Below are positions 31,093 through 37,606 of a stretch of DNA of 37,606 nucleotides, in pieces. Made by a program: the position numbers and the translations under genes. The notes under the pieces were generated by a model. That model ran no database searches. It was not told where the DNA came from and was given only the letters and a program-made list of their open reading frames with translations. The DNA is from Actinomycetota bacterium. Its GTDB lineage: Bacteria; Actinomycetota; Acidimicrobiia; Acidimicrobiales; JAMDDE01. The stretch's first letter is position 1. Each line of letters begins with the position of its first letter. The DNA lies in contig JAMDDE010000009.1 of the NCBI GenBank assembly GCA_023489235.1, forward strand, positions 73,351 through 110,956, read 5' to 3'.

Positions 31093-32322
31093 ATGCCAGG
31101 AAGTCGCAGGTTCGTCATTGTAGGTGCCAGTCTTGCAGGGGCTAAAGCTGCCGAGACTTTACGCATGGAGGGATTCGACGGAGAAATAGTGCTGGTAGGC
31201 GAGGAAGAGGTGCGACCCTATGAGCGCCCACCATTGTCCAAGGAATATTTACGTGGCGAAAAGAGCTTTGATGACTTAGCAGTTCATGGAGAAGACTTCT
31301 ATGACGAGAACGAGATCGAACTACTGACTTCCACTAAAGTCACCTCGATAGATGTTTCCACTTCCAAGATAGAGCTGGCTTCAGGAAAGCAACTTGCCTA
31401 TGACCAATTGTTACTTGCCACAGGGGCTCTTCCACGGCGCCTAGAAGTGCCGGGCGTCGATTTGGAGGGAGTACACTACTTGCGTAGTCTTTCGGATGCA
31501 GATGCCTTGCGCCAGGCAATCAGCACCTCTCTCCCTTTGGTGGTGATAGGAGCAGGATGGATTGGGACAGAGGTAGCTGCCTCGGCTCGCCAACTTGGCG
31601 CCGATGTCGCTCTTGTAGAGACAGCCCCGCTTCCCTTGGATCGGGTCCTCGGTGCTCGGGTTGGGGAAATCTACAGAAACCTCCATGCATCTCACGGTGT
31701 CGACCTTCACTTTGGTGTAGGAGTTGACTCATTACGGGGCGCCGACAGGGTAGAGGAGGTGCGCTTGAGCGATGGCACTCTCCTGCCAGCTGGAGTAGTG
31801 GTAGTGGGGGTTGGCGTGCTGCCACGAATAGAACTTGCTCGTCATGCCAATTTGGAGATCGACAACGGTATCCTAGTCGATGAGCACCTGTCTACTAGTG
31901 CACCAGGAGTATTCGCGGCAGGTGATGTAGCTGATGTCTTCTATCCGCTTTATGGGACTCATATTCGTTTAGAGCACTGGTCAGCCGCATTGGATCAAGG
32001 GGTCGTGGCAGCTCGAAATATGCTTGGTATGCCAGAGGCCTATGACAAGGTCCCTTATTTTTTTTCGGATCAATATGACTTTGGTATGGAGTATCGTGGT
32101 TGGGCACCCTCCTTCGATGAGGTTCTATTGCGTGGAGAGTACGAGCAAGGCGAGTTCATTGCTTTCTGGTTGCACCAAGGTAAGGTACTGGCAGCTATGA
32201 ATGTGAATATCTGGGATCAGGGTGACGCCTTGGAGACGCTGGTGCGATCAAAGACCCCAGTGGAAGCAGAGAAACTTGTGGATACAAGTGTAGACTTGAC
32301 AACTCTCACAACTCTGCCATAG
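31093..32322 (+). CDS. FAD-dependent ferredoxin/rubredoxin reductase-type flavoprotein
   Basis: This 409-aa pyridine-nucleotide disulfide-oxidoreductase-fold flavoprotein resembles putidaredoxin and rhodocoxin reductases. The N-terminal FAD motif is VIVGASLAGAKAAETLR. The RPYERPPLSKEYLRGE segment is typical of the group. The second, NAD(P)H motif is VVIGAGWIGTEVAASARQLG (about residue 150), and the late FAD motif is GVFAAGDVAD. A C-terminal reductase domain of about 85 residues is present. It moves electrons from NAD(P)H to a small iron-sulphur protein such as one serving a monooxygenase. No such partner is encoded next to it. ATG 31093 has GGAGGTG close upstream. It converges with the thioredoxin-like gene after 8 bp. 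Confidence 0.92.
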   Translation: MPGSRRFVIVGASLAGAKAAETLRMEGFDGEIVLVGEEEVRPYERPPLSKEYLRGEKSFDDLAVHGEDFYDENEIELLTSTKVTSIDVSTSKIELASGKQLAYDQLLLATGALPRRLEVPGVDLEGVHYLRSLSDADALRQAISTSLPLVVIGAGWIGTEVAASARQLGADVALVETAPLPLDRVLGARVGEIYRNLHASHGVDLHFGVGVDSLRGADRVEEVRLSDGTLLPAGVVVVGVGVLPRIELARHANLEIDNGILVDEHLSTSAPGVFAAGDVADVFYPLYGTHIRLEHWSAALDQGVVAARNMLGMPEAYDKVPYFFSDQYDFGMEYRGWAPSFDEVLLRGEYEQGEFIAFWLHQGKVLAAMNVNIWDQGDALETLVRSKTPVEAEKLVDTSVDLTTLTTLP

Positions 32323-32330
32323 GTCAGTTT

Positions 32331-33008
32331 TCATTTCAGGTGAGCCCCAGCAGCGAGCAACTGGGGCATAGTGAAGCTTGGCGTGTCATTTCGGTAGCGA
32401 ATATGTCCGTTGGGTCCAATGAGCAGATACTCGTCAGGGGTGTGGAGAGGATCGTAGGTGATGCTTAGTTTCCTGGTTGCCATGCCCCACCGCCAGGTGC
32501 TCGTGTTTGTCTGCCCTCCGTGAGCACGTCCAAACTTCAATAGCTTGGCGATTCCGGTTTTACCCGGTGGGAAGGCGCCGTAAAGGCCGAGAGTAAGGAT
32601 CTGAATACCTTCATTGGTGATTCGTTCCAGATTGGAGGCAACTACAGAGATGCTCGCTGCACAACCCGCACAGCTGTCAGCAACGAACCATACCATGGTT
32701 GGCTTGCCTCGCAACGAGGCTATCGTAGCTGTAGAACCGGTAGAGGTAATGAAGGTTCCTCCCGGTGCTCTCTGGCCAGGCTGAGGAGGCTGAAGGAATG
32801 AACCAGCCGAGGTCTTCCCCGATCGATCTGCTGCAGTAGAGCCTGATGATCCGTTGGCATAGTGCAGTCCAAGGATGATCGCGACGACAAGGAGGATAGC
32901 TATGCCGGTACCGCCGAAAGTCCGCTTCCTCCAGTGACCCGAGGTTATCTCGGGCTGGTACTTGGAGTGGTTTTGCTTGCTGTGCGATGCAGAGTCTGCT
33001 TGGCTCAT
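32331..33008 (-). CDS. Membrane-anchored thioredoxin-like protein
   Basis: This 225-aa protein has a basic N-terminus and one membrane helix (about residues 34-50), then a Ser/Gly linker and a thioredoxin-like domain exposed outside. The active-site motif is CAGC in WFVADSCAGCAASI, preceded by a strand (KPTMVWFV) and by a TlpA-like ASLRGKP turn. The later part (SITYDPLHTPDEYLLIGPNGHIRYRN) matches the C-terminal strands of the TlpA/redoxin fold. It probably oxidises or reduces thiols in the cell envelope. The start ATG 33008 overlaps the end of the upstream membrane-protein gene by four bases, so the pair is translated together. Confidence 0.85.
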   Translation of the reverse strand: MSQADSASHSKQNHSKYQPEITSGHWRKRTFGGTGIAILLVVAIILGLHYANGSSGSTAADRSGKTSAGSFLQPPQPGQRAPGGTFITSTGSTATIASLRGKPTMVWFVADSCAGCAASISVVASNLERITNEGIQILTLGLYGAFPPGKTGIAKLLKFGRAHGGQTNTSTWRWGMATRKLSITYDPLHTPDEYLLIGPNGHIRYRNDTPSFTMPQLLAAGAHLK

Positions 33009-33652
33009 CGTAAGGCTTCTTCCTCGATTTCCTCGGTCGTTGGGTGGCTGTCGTTGTATGCAGCTCTGAGAGTTTCGAGATGAAACGGTTCAATGTCGCA
33101 ACTATTTCCGGAAAGGCAGCTCGCGGTTGCTACTTTGTGCAGGCCTCTCCAAGCAGTCAGGACAAGCAAAACTACGCTGGCGACGAGGAATTCGCTTTGA
33201 TGAGTGGCAAAGAAGTGCTGCAGAACGCCGGTAGTGCTGTACAGGCTCATCCCCGATACCCCAACGAAGGCGAGCAAGGTGGAGATGATTGGTGTGCAGC
33301 ATAGAAAACTCGGCAGCAAACTAGTGATGAAGGCTATTCCTCCTACTGACCCACCTGCAGCCTTTGTAACGGCAATTCGGCGCATGGCATACACCTGTAT
33401 GCTCACCACCAGGCTCATGCCAACCCCAAGGATTATTGCCCAGGCGATCAAGTAGGTATTGAGATATTGCCAATTGGCTAACTCGAAGTGCTCTGTGTAG
33501 TCGAAAGGCAACAGGATGCTGTATAGCAGCGTCACCCCCACAGCTGTCGCCGTGAAGCCAACTATGCGACCAGGGGAGCTGAGCACCTCTACCAAAGCTG
33601 AACGCAGCGTTCTCACTGAGTTCAGACGGACGGTGACACTCAACACTGCCAC
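33005..33652 (-). CDS. Four-helix membrane protein with a CC-Thr-Pro motif, partner of the thioredoxin-like protein
   Basis: This 215-aa integral membrane protein has about four membrane segments (roughly 30-50, 65-90, 105-135, 152-170). A vicinal cysteine pair lies in the third segment (SFLCCTPIISTLLAF). A second pair, CLSGNSC, follows the last helix. The CC-x-P pattern inside a membrane helix recalls MerT-type transporters. The pairing with a CxxC thioredoxin-like protein suggests a membrane thiol relay or metal transfer. I do not recognise the family. The longest frame starts at GTG 33652; a second GTG two codons later is also possible. There is no strong ribosome site. Confidence 0.75.
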   Translation of the reverse strand: MAVLSVTVRLNSVRTLRSALVEVLSSPGRIVGFTATAVGVTLLYSILLPFDYTEHFELANWQYLNTYLIAWAIILGVGMSLVVSIQVYAMRRIAVTKAAGGSVGGIAFITSLLPSFLCCTPIISTLLAFVGVSGMSLYSTTGVLQHFFATHQSEFLVASVVLLVLTAWRGLHKVATASCLSGNSCDIEPFHLETLRAAYNDSHPTTEEIEEEALR

Positions 33653-33862
33653 GTTCCGCTATTTGGAGAGCAGCATATCAATACGACCATCGTCTTTATC
33701 TTGATAGATCTGTTCAATAGGAAGAAGCGTGGATATACGGATATATGGGCAGTAATTGTACTTAAGTGACTGCTACGTCACCTTTATGGAGAGCTCCGAG
33801 TTGGTTCATGCGTATAGCTTGACACCTTGCTCGTTGCTCATCACTCATTGTCTGACATCGAT
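33653..33862. other. Gap downstream of the STAND gene with a hairpin
   Basis: GTGAC (33766-33770) pairs with GTCAC (33777-33781) around a six-nt loop, and flanking AAG and CTT extend it with mismatches. It lies about 80 bp past the STAND stop and may end that transcript, though the T-run is poor. The rest presumably carries the promoter for the membrane-protein gene. TTGAAC followed by GATAAAG is a weak candidate. Confidence 0.3.
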
Positions 33863-36655
33863 TTATTGCTCGATGGAGCTATCAAGAGACGGCGTAGCAC
33901 TGGAAAGGATGTATTCTGATTTGTTCCATAGCCACTGGATGGTTTGATCTAGGTGAGCGAACAGTTCTTCGGTAGGTTCATGGTGAACATAGGATGGATC
34001 GGGGTCGAGCTGACAACCGAATACCTCCGTGAGTAATGTGTCGTGAAGCGTCTTACCGCTTTTGATCAAGGGATCCAAATCGATCGTTCTCTCTTCTGAT
34101 TCTCCTCCGAAAATGCTTCTCTTGACCAGTAATTGCTTTATTATCGCTTGTAGCTCATCTCTTGGCACTTTCATCTCTCTCAGTTGGTTCAACTTGTCGA
34201 GCACATGTAGGATAATAGATCCATAAAATGCTTGAGTGTAGGAGTCGGACTGTGGGAGGAACTGCCACGCATACGATAGAACTAGTGCATACTCATAAGC
34301 TGTGAATGAGCTTCTTGGGTTACCTGTGTTAAAAGAGGTATCTCCCCATATAATACAGCTCAGTGCTAATACCTCCCAATCATCTATATCTGAGCGAGAT
34401 TTACAGGGGATGTTTGGAGATGAACCCTTTTCCCTTAGAATATCCTGTACTGCCTTTGCTGCAGCAATAATGGCAGCATCATTATCCATTTGGGCCAAAG
34501 CCCAATCCGCCTCTTCATAGTCTATCCACGGTATATTCCATGCCCCGTCATCGCTGATTTCCTCTCGAACAGCTAACTCACTGCATTTATGGAAAAGGTC
34601 TCTAGCTTCTTCGTAGTACTGGAGAGTTCTTTGGGGATTCAGAGCACGGTAGCGGTAGGATTGAGCAAGAAAAATATCGATCAAAGCTCTTACATGCCAT
34701 TTGGAGTGATCATCCAGTTCTACTACTGGATTGTCTAAGTTGAGTCCATCAGCACTCAATATATCCAATAGTGCCTCAGAGATGGTTCCCCATCCCTTGT
34801 TTACCCAGTTTGGGCGCTGAAGGAATCCACCCGGATGAGCTGGCTTGTACTCTTGATGGAAGCTCTTTATCGAGGATAGCCAACTTTTATCCCTTTCCGA
34901 GCTGTCATTGAAGGACAACCTCTCAGAACTTGTTATAGTCCACTCGTCGATGAGTTCTTCCAGAAAGTCAAATTTGTAGAAGTATCCCCACCACCAGAAC
35001 AGCTCGAAATATACCTTGTCAAAAACAATCCTGGCATAACTGCGATCGTTCAGTTGGTTCAAGTGATAGATCAAGTTCTTGGCTGCGCGAAGCCAAGTCC
35101 AGCTTTCTTTGTGGAAAGCTGCTTGATAAGAGTTGAGGCCTTTTGGGAAACGAGTCTCCGGATGGTTAGGATCCACAATGCGTTCCCAATACTCAGAGGC
35201 CTTCTTGTTGAATGCTTCCAAATGATCATTGTCGATCATCGACCGAACTGCTAGGGCTGCTAGTCTGTGGAGACTGTAGTAGCTAAGAGGACGACTACTG
35301 CTATTTAGGACCCTATGTTCATCGATATCTTTGTCGCTCTCTGGGTCATAGCGTTCCAGAAAAGATTTCTTTGTCAAATCGTCTAGTATCTTAGTGAATT
35401 CAGCGATACGTTCTTGTAGATCTCCTATGTGCACAGGAGTGTCGATATTCACAGAAGCACTGACATGGTTGGCTATCTCTACTATCTCTTCAACAGTGAA
35501 CCGCGCCGGATGTGGACGTAAAAGTCCAAGAGTTAGTAGGGGTTCCGGCAGCGTATCCCCGAGGCGTTGTCTGTATAGATCCACTCCTGAGCATGGATCT
35601 CCTTCATGGGCTAGCTGTCCGAGTGGACGCCGTGCCATATCGTGCAACGAGGAGAGCATTAGTTCAGTTAAGTCACGCTTGTTATGCTCGGGATCTTCTC
35701 CTGAGCTGAGTTTGTCGTTGATCCAAGCACCCAATTGAACGATGGAAAATGGATCCAGGTCTACATACTTCATGAGTCGTTCTATCGATTCTCGTGACAG
35801 TACTGCTCTACCGTTGGATCTAGCTAATTGCTCCACCAGTTCTATTGCTTCGTTCTCCTCCAAAGTAGGCATATAGCAGACTTTTCCTCCATAGTCAGTT
35901 TTAATCTGCCGTGCCACATCTTTATCGGTTGTAGTAACGAGAATGGGACAGCCATATGCAGCTTCGACAAAAGGTCTTACATCAGTAGAGACCCAGACAT
36001 CGTCTAGCACAACAAGTGGATATCGGCCACCGAGTCTGTTGCTGATGTCTTGTACAAGCTTTTCTTGGTCCTTCATCGTTACGCTAGGCAACGACTCGGG
36101 AGTTATGGAGTCAGCACCTGCAAGGATAGCTTTTAACCAGTCTATTAGGATACGAACATGCTCAGGGTCGTTACCAAGGGTGGCCCAAAGCAAGCCATCA
36201 CTGTGGAAAGGAGTAACTGATTTCTCTTCAAATAATTTTGTAAAATGCAGAGCCAGTTTGGATTTGCCATATCCAGGGGGACCTAGCAGTACAATAATTT
36301 GGACATCTTCGAACATGAACGAAGAGAGGATCTCGCTTAATAATTTGCCTCTACCTACGAAGAGCCTTTCGTCATATCTCTTCATCGGTGGACAGAAGAC
36401 AGGTCGCAAATGACCGTGCTCTTTTACCTCTTTAACCAAGTGATCATGTCGTTCTTTGTCTACCTCGTCATAACGTTGCTGTAGCTCTTGGTTTTTCTCG
36501 TGTAGCCTTTTATTCTCCTGGTTGCTCTCTTCCAGTGCTTTTCGGTGCTCTTGAGCTAACAAAAGCGCCCACACCGCCAGGACGGTACCTACGATGCCTA
36601 CGATGCCAGAGGCGATGCCGACCCAATCCCCAACTGTCAATCCAGCCAAAAGCAC
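33863..36655 (-). CDS. Membrane-anchored NB-ARC (STAND) ATPase
   Basis: This 930-aa protein has one N-terminal membrane helix (about residues 9-33), then a charged coiled coil (about 35-80) and an NB-ARC-type ATPase. VGR begins the nucleotide domain near residue 100, Walker A GPPGYGKSK is near 124-132, and Walker B LVVLDDVW is near 215, followed by ILVTTTD as the sensor strand. The C-terminal 550 residues are helical and repeat-like, fitting a ligand-sensing arm. STAND proteins switch on oligomerisation. Bacterial members include transcription regulators and anti-phage sensors. This one has no DNA-binding domain, and the helix plus coiled coil could be the effector. GTG 36655 has GGGGAGG about nine nt upstream. 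Neighbours give no clear partner. Confidence 0.88.
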   Translation of the reverse strand: MLLAGLTVGDWVGIASGIVGIVGTVLAVWALLLAQEHRKALEESNQENKRLHEKNQELQQRYDEVDKERHDHLVKEVKEHGHLRPVFCPPMKRYDERLFVGRGKLLSEILSSFMFEDVQIIVLLGPPGYGKSKLALHFTKLFEEKSVTPFHSDGLLWATLGNDPEHVRILIDWLKAILAGADSITPESLPSVTMKDQEKLVQDISNRLGGRYPLVVLDDVWVSTDVRPFVEAAYGCPILVTTTDKDVARQIKTDYGGKVCYMPTLEENEAIELVEQLARSNGRAVLSRESIERLMKYVDLDPFSIVQLGAWINDKLSSGEDPEHNKRDLTELMLSSLHDMARRPLGQLAHEGDPCSGVDLYRQRLGDTLPEPLLTLGLLRPHPARFTVEEIVEIANHVSASVNIDTPVHIGDLQERIAEFTKILDDLTKKSFLERYDPESDKDIDEHRVLNSSSRPLSYYSLHRLAALAVRSMIDNDHLEAFNKKASEYWERIVDPNHPETRFPKGLNSYQAAFHKESWTWLRAAKNLIYHLNQLNDRSYARIVFDKVYFELFWWWGYFYKFDFLEELIDEWTITSSERLSFNDSSERDKSWLSSIKSFHQEYKPAHPGGFLQRPNWVNKGWGTISEALLDILSADGLNLDNPVVELDDHSKWHVRALIDIFLAQSYRYRALNPQRTLQYYEEARDLFHKCSELAVREEISDDGAWNIPWIDYEEADWALAQMDNDAAIIAAAKAVQDILREKGSSPNIPCKSRSDIDDWEVLALSCIIWGDTSFNTGNPRSSFTAYEYALVLSYAWQFLPQSDSYTQAFYGSIILHVLDKLNQLREMKVPRDELQAIIKQLLVKRSIFGGESEERTIDLDPLIKSGKTLHDTLLTEVFGCQLDPDPSYVHHEPTEELFAHLDQTIQWLWNKSEYILSSATPSLDSSIEQ

Positions 36656-36769
36656 CGATCTTGTCCTCCCCTGGATCCCCTAAGTACTCGTCGGCAGTGA
36701 ATCAAATTGCTCACTCTAAGCTTACTGCTTGACTCCGATTTCTTCTCCCTCCCCTTGCAATGTGGTTGA

Positions 36770-37603
36770 TCACCTTGATGAGTCGGAAGAGTTCGAGTGA
36801 GGTTCCCTTCCCTCCTTTCCTGTGGACTGATCAACCGTTGCTTCTACTGTGGATAGTCCAGGCGTATACCCTGGAGGATCAGGGTCGGGAACTGCTCTGT
36901 AATCGAGCAACGGGATCAGAGGTATATCTTGCCCGTCGTAGTAGGAAAGAAGCCATGTTGCATCGGGCACCATGACCTCAGTTGCGCTAGTTGCCATCGA
37001 TGTTTCATGTAGGTACTCTTCGATGAACTTACGCACCCTCATCCCGTCAGCAACTGGGCCAGGCAAGATACCTGGAGCGACTGGGTCGAAGGAGGCAAGC
37101 AGCATGTGATATGCAGGAGGGCGTCCTGGGGCAACCGGAGGTTGGAAGTAGGGTATTGTCAGGACTAGTACCCCAAAAGGTTTGTAGAACTGGAGTCTAG
37201 CCAGAGGGTCTTGACCTGCTGCACTCCAGTGGCGAGGATCCTCGAGTTCTCCCAGGACCAGTTGATACCCTGGATGTCCGTAGTGTCGTTCGGTGGCTGT
37301 TTTCAGCAAGTAACTCCCAACTCCCTGCCCACGATGATCCTTGCTGACGGCAAGATAGGAGAGCAACAGTACCTCCGATGCAGGGAACCACTCGGTGACC
37401 AGGCCACCTAGCACCTCATCGGCATCATCCAAGGCAACTAGAGTCCATGTTCGCGTATCGATTGTCGTCGTATCCATCTCGCTCGATGGATCCCACCAAG
37501 GAGGACCAAGCTCGTCTTCCGGGAAAGATCCAAGGAATACCTCTTCGTAAAGGCGTAGCAACAAGGCGTTGTCGCTTCCCCCGTATACCTCCTTGAGCTT
37601 CAC
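36770..37603 (-). CDS. GNAT-family N-acetyltransferase, possibly cut by the window edge
   Basis: This is a 277-aa frame with one GNAT domain. The acetyl-CoA loop is RGQGVG in VSKDHRGQGVGSYLLKTATE (about residues 90-100). Beta-strand 4, LLLSYLAVSKD, precedes it. A later part with FYKPFGVLVLTIPYFQPP fits the end of the fold. The last 35 residues are rich in Ser, Pro and acid, and are probably disordered. It transfers an acetyl group to an unknown amine. The GTG at 37603 is only three bases from the edge and no ribosome site is visible, so the true start may lie outside. The STAND gene follows 114 bp downstream in the same direction. Confidence 0.8.
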   Translation of the reverse strand: MKLKEVYGGSDNALLLRLYEEVFLGSFPEDELGPPWWDPSSEMDTTTIDTRTWTLVALDDADEVLGGLVTEWFPASEVLLLSYLAVSKDHRGQGVGSYLLKTATERHYGHPGYQLVLGELEDPRHWSAAGQDPLARLQFYKPFGVLVLTIPYFQPPVAPGRPPAYHMLLASFDPVAPGILPGPVADGMRVRKFIEEYLHETSMATSATEVMVPDATWLLSYYDGQDIPLIPLLDYRAVPDPDPPGYTPGLSTVEATVDQSTGKEGREPHSNSSDSSR

Positions 37604-37606
37604 ACC

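Noticed and set aside
1-37606. Mobile elements, attachment sites or genomic-island borders
   Set aside because: I saw no transposase, integrase, long terminal inverted repeats or tRNA-linked direct repeats, and codon style seems even across the window.

Overview
The window looks like a chromosomal segment from an actinobacterium of moderate GC content. The evidence is a SARP/AfsR-type regulator, an LLM-family (F420/FMN) oxidoreductase, strong AGGAGG-type ribosome sites mixed with apparently leaderless starts, and frequent GTG/TTG starts. A low-GC member of the Acidimicrobiia would fit, but that placement is an inference from style and not from a marker gene. I see no rRNA, tRNA, CRISPR array, transposase or prophage gene.

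Layout. (1) 0.2-7.4 kb: an SDR oxidoreductase, a 1291-aa SARP-type regulator, a DMT exporter and a stomatin-like membrane protein. A 556-bp regulatory gap in front of the SARP gene holds direct repeats, an inverted repeat and a predicted three-way-junction fold. (2) 7.4-28.2 kb: a dense purine-catabolism island. In order it has a purine/cytosine permease (-), diaminopropionate ammonia-lyase DpaL (-), 8-oxoguanine-deaminase-like amidohydrolase (+), dihydropyrimidinase/hydantoinase (+), LLM oxidoreductase (-), SsnA-like aminohydrolase (-), fused selenium-type xanthine dehydrogenase XdhD (-), YgeY-type M20 hydrolase (-), N-acyl-D-amino-acid deacylase (+), adenine deaminase (+), adenosine deaminase (-), and a separate three-gene xanthine dehydrogenase (Mo, Fe-S and FAD subunits, -). 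(3) 28.4-37.6 kb: a small orphan protein with a near-consensus leaderless promoter, an RDD membrane protein with a large ectodomain, a ferredoxin-reductase-type flavoprotein, a thioredoxin-like/membrane-protein pair, a membrane-anchored NB-ARC (STAND) ATPase and a GNAT acetyltransferase that reaches the right edge.

How the genes work together. The deaminases convert adenosine, adenine and guanine-type bases to hypoxanthine, xanthine or urate. Two xanthine dehydrogenase systems oxidise these. SsnA, the hydantoinase, YgeY and DpaL are the hydrolytic and terminal enzymes known from the anaerobic uric-acid gene set of E. coli and gut bacteria, which ends in 2,3-diaminopropionate and then pyruvate plus ammonia. 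Two members of that set, the YgfK reductase and the YgeW carbamoyltransferase, are absent from the window. An LLM oxidoreductase sits at the end of the ygeY-xdhD-ssnA operon and a D-aminoacylase heads the divergent operon. These two are natural candidates for replacements and suggest a variant pathway.

Regulation. A 17-bp element, TTCAACA-N3-TGTCAAG, occurs five times, always upstream of purine genes (9146, 10713, 19628, 19650, 28243). It carries TCAA motifs in 11-bp phase and overlaps -35 boxes (TTGACA on the other strand). It probably defines a local regulon, and the SARP protein is the only obvious regulator in view.
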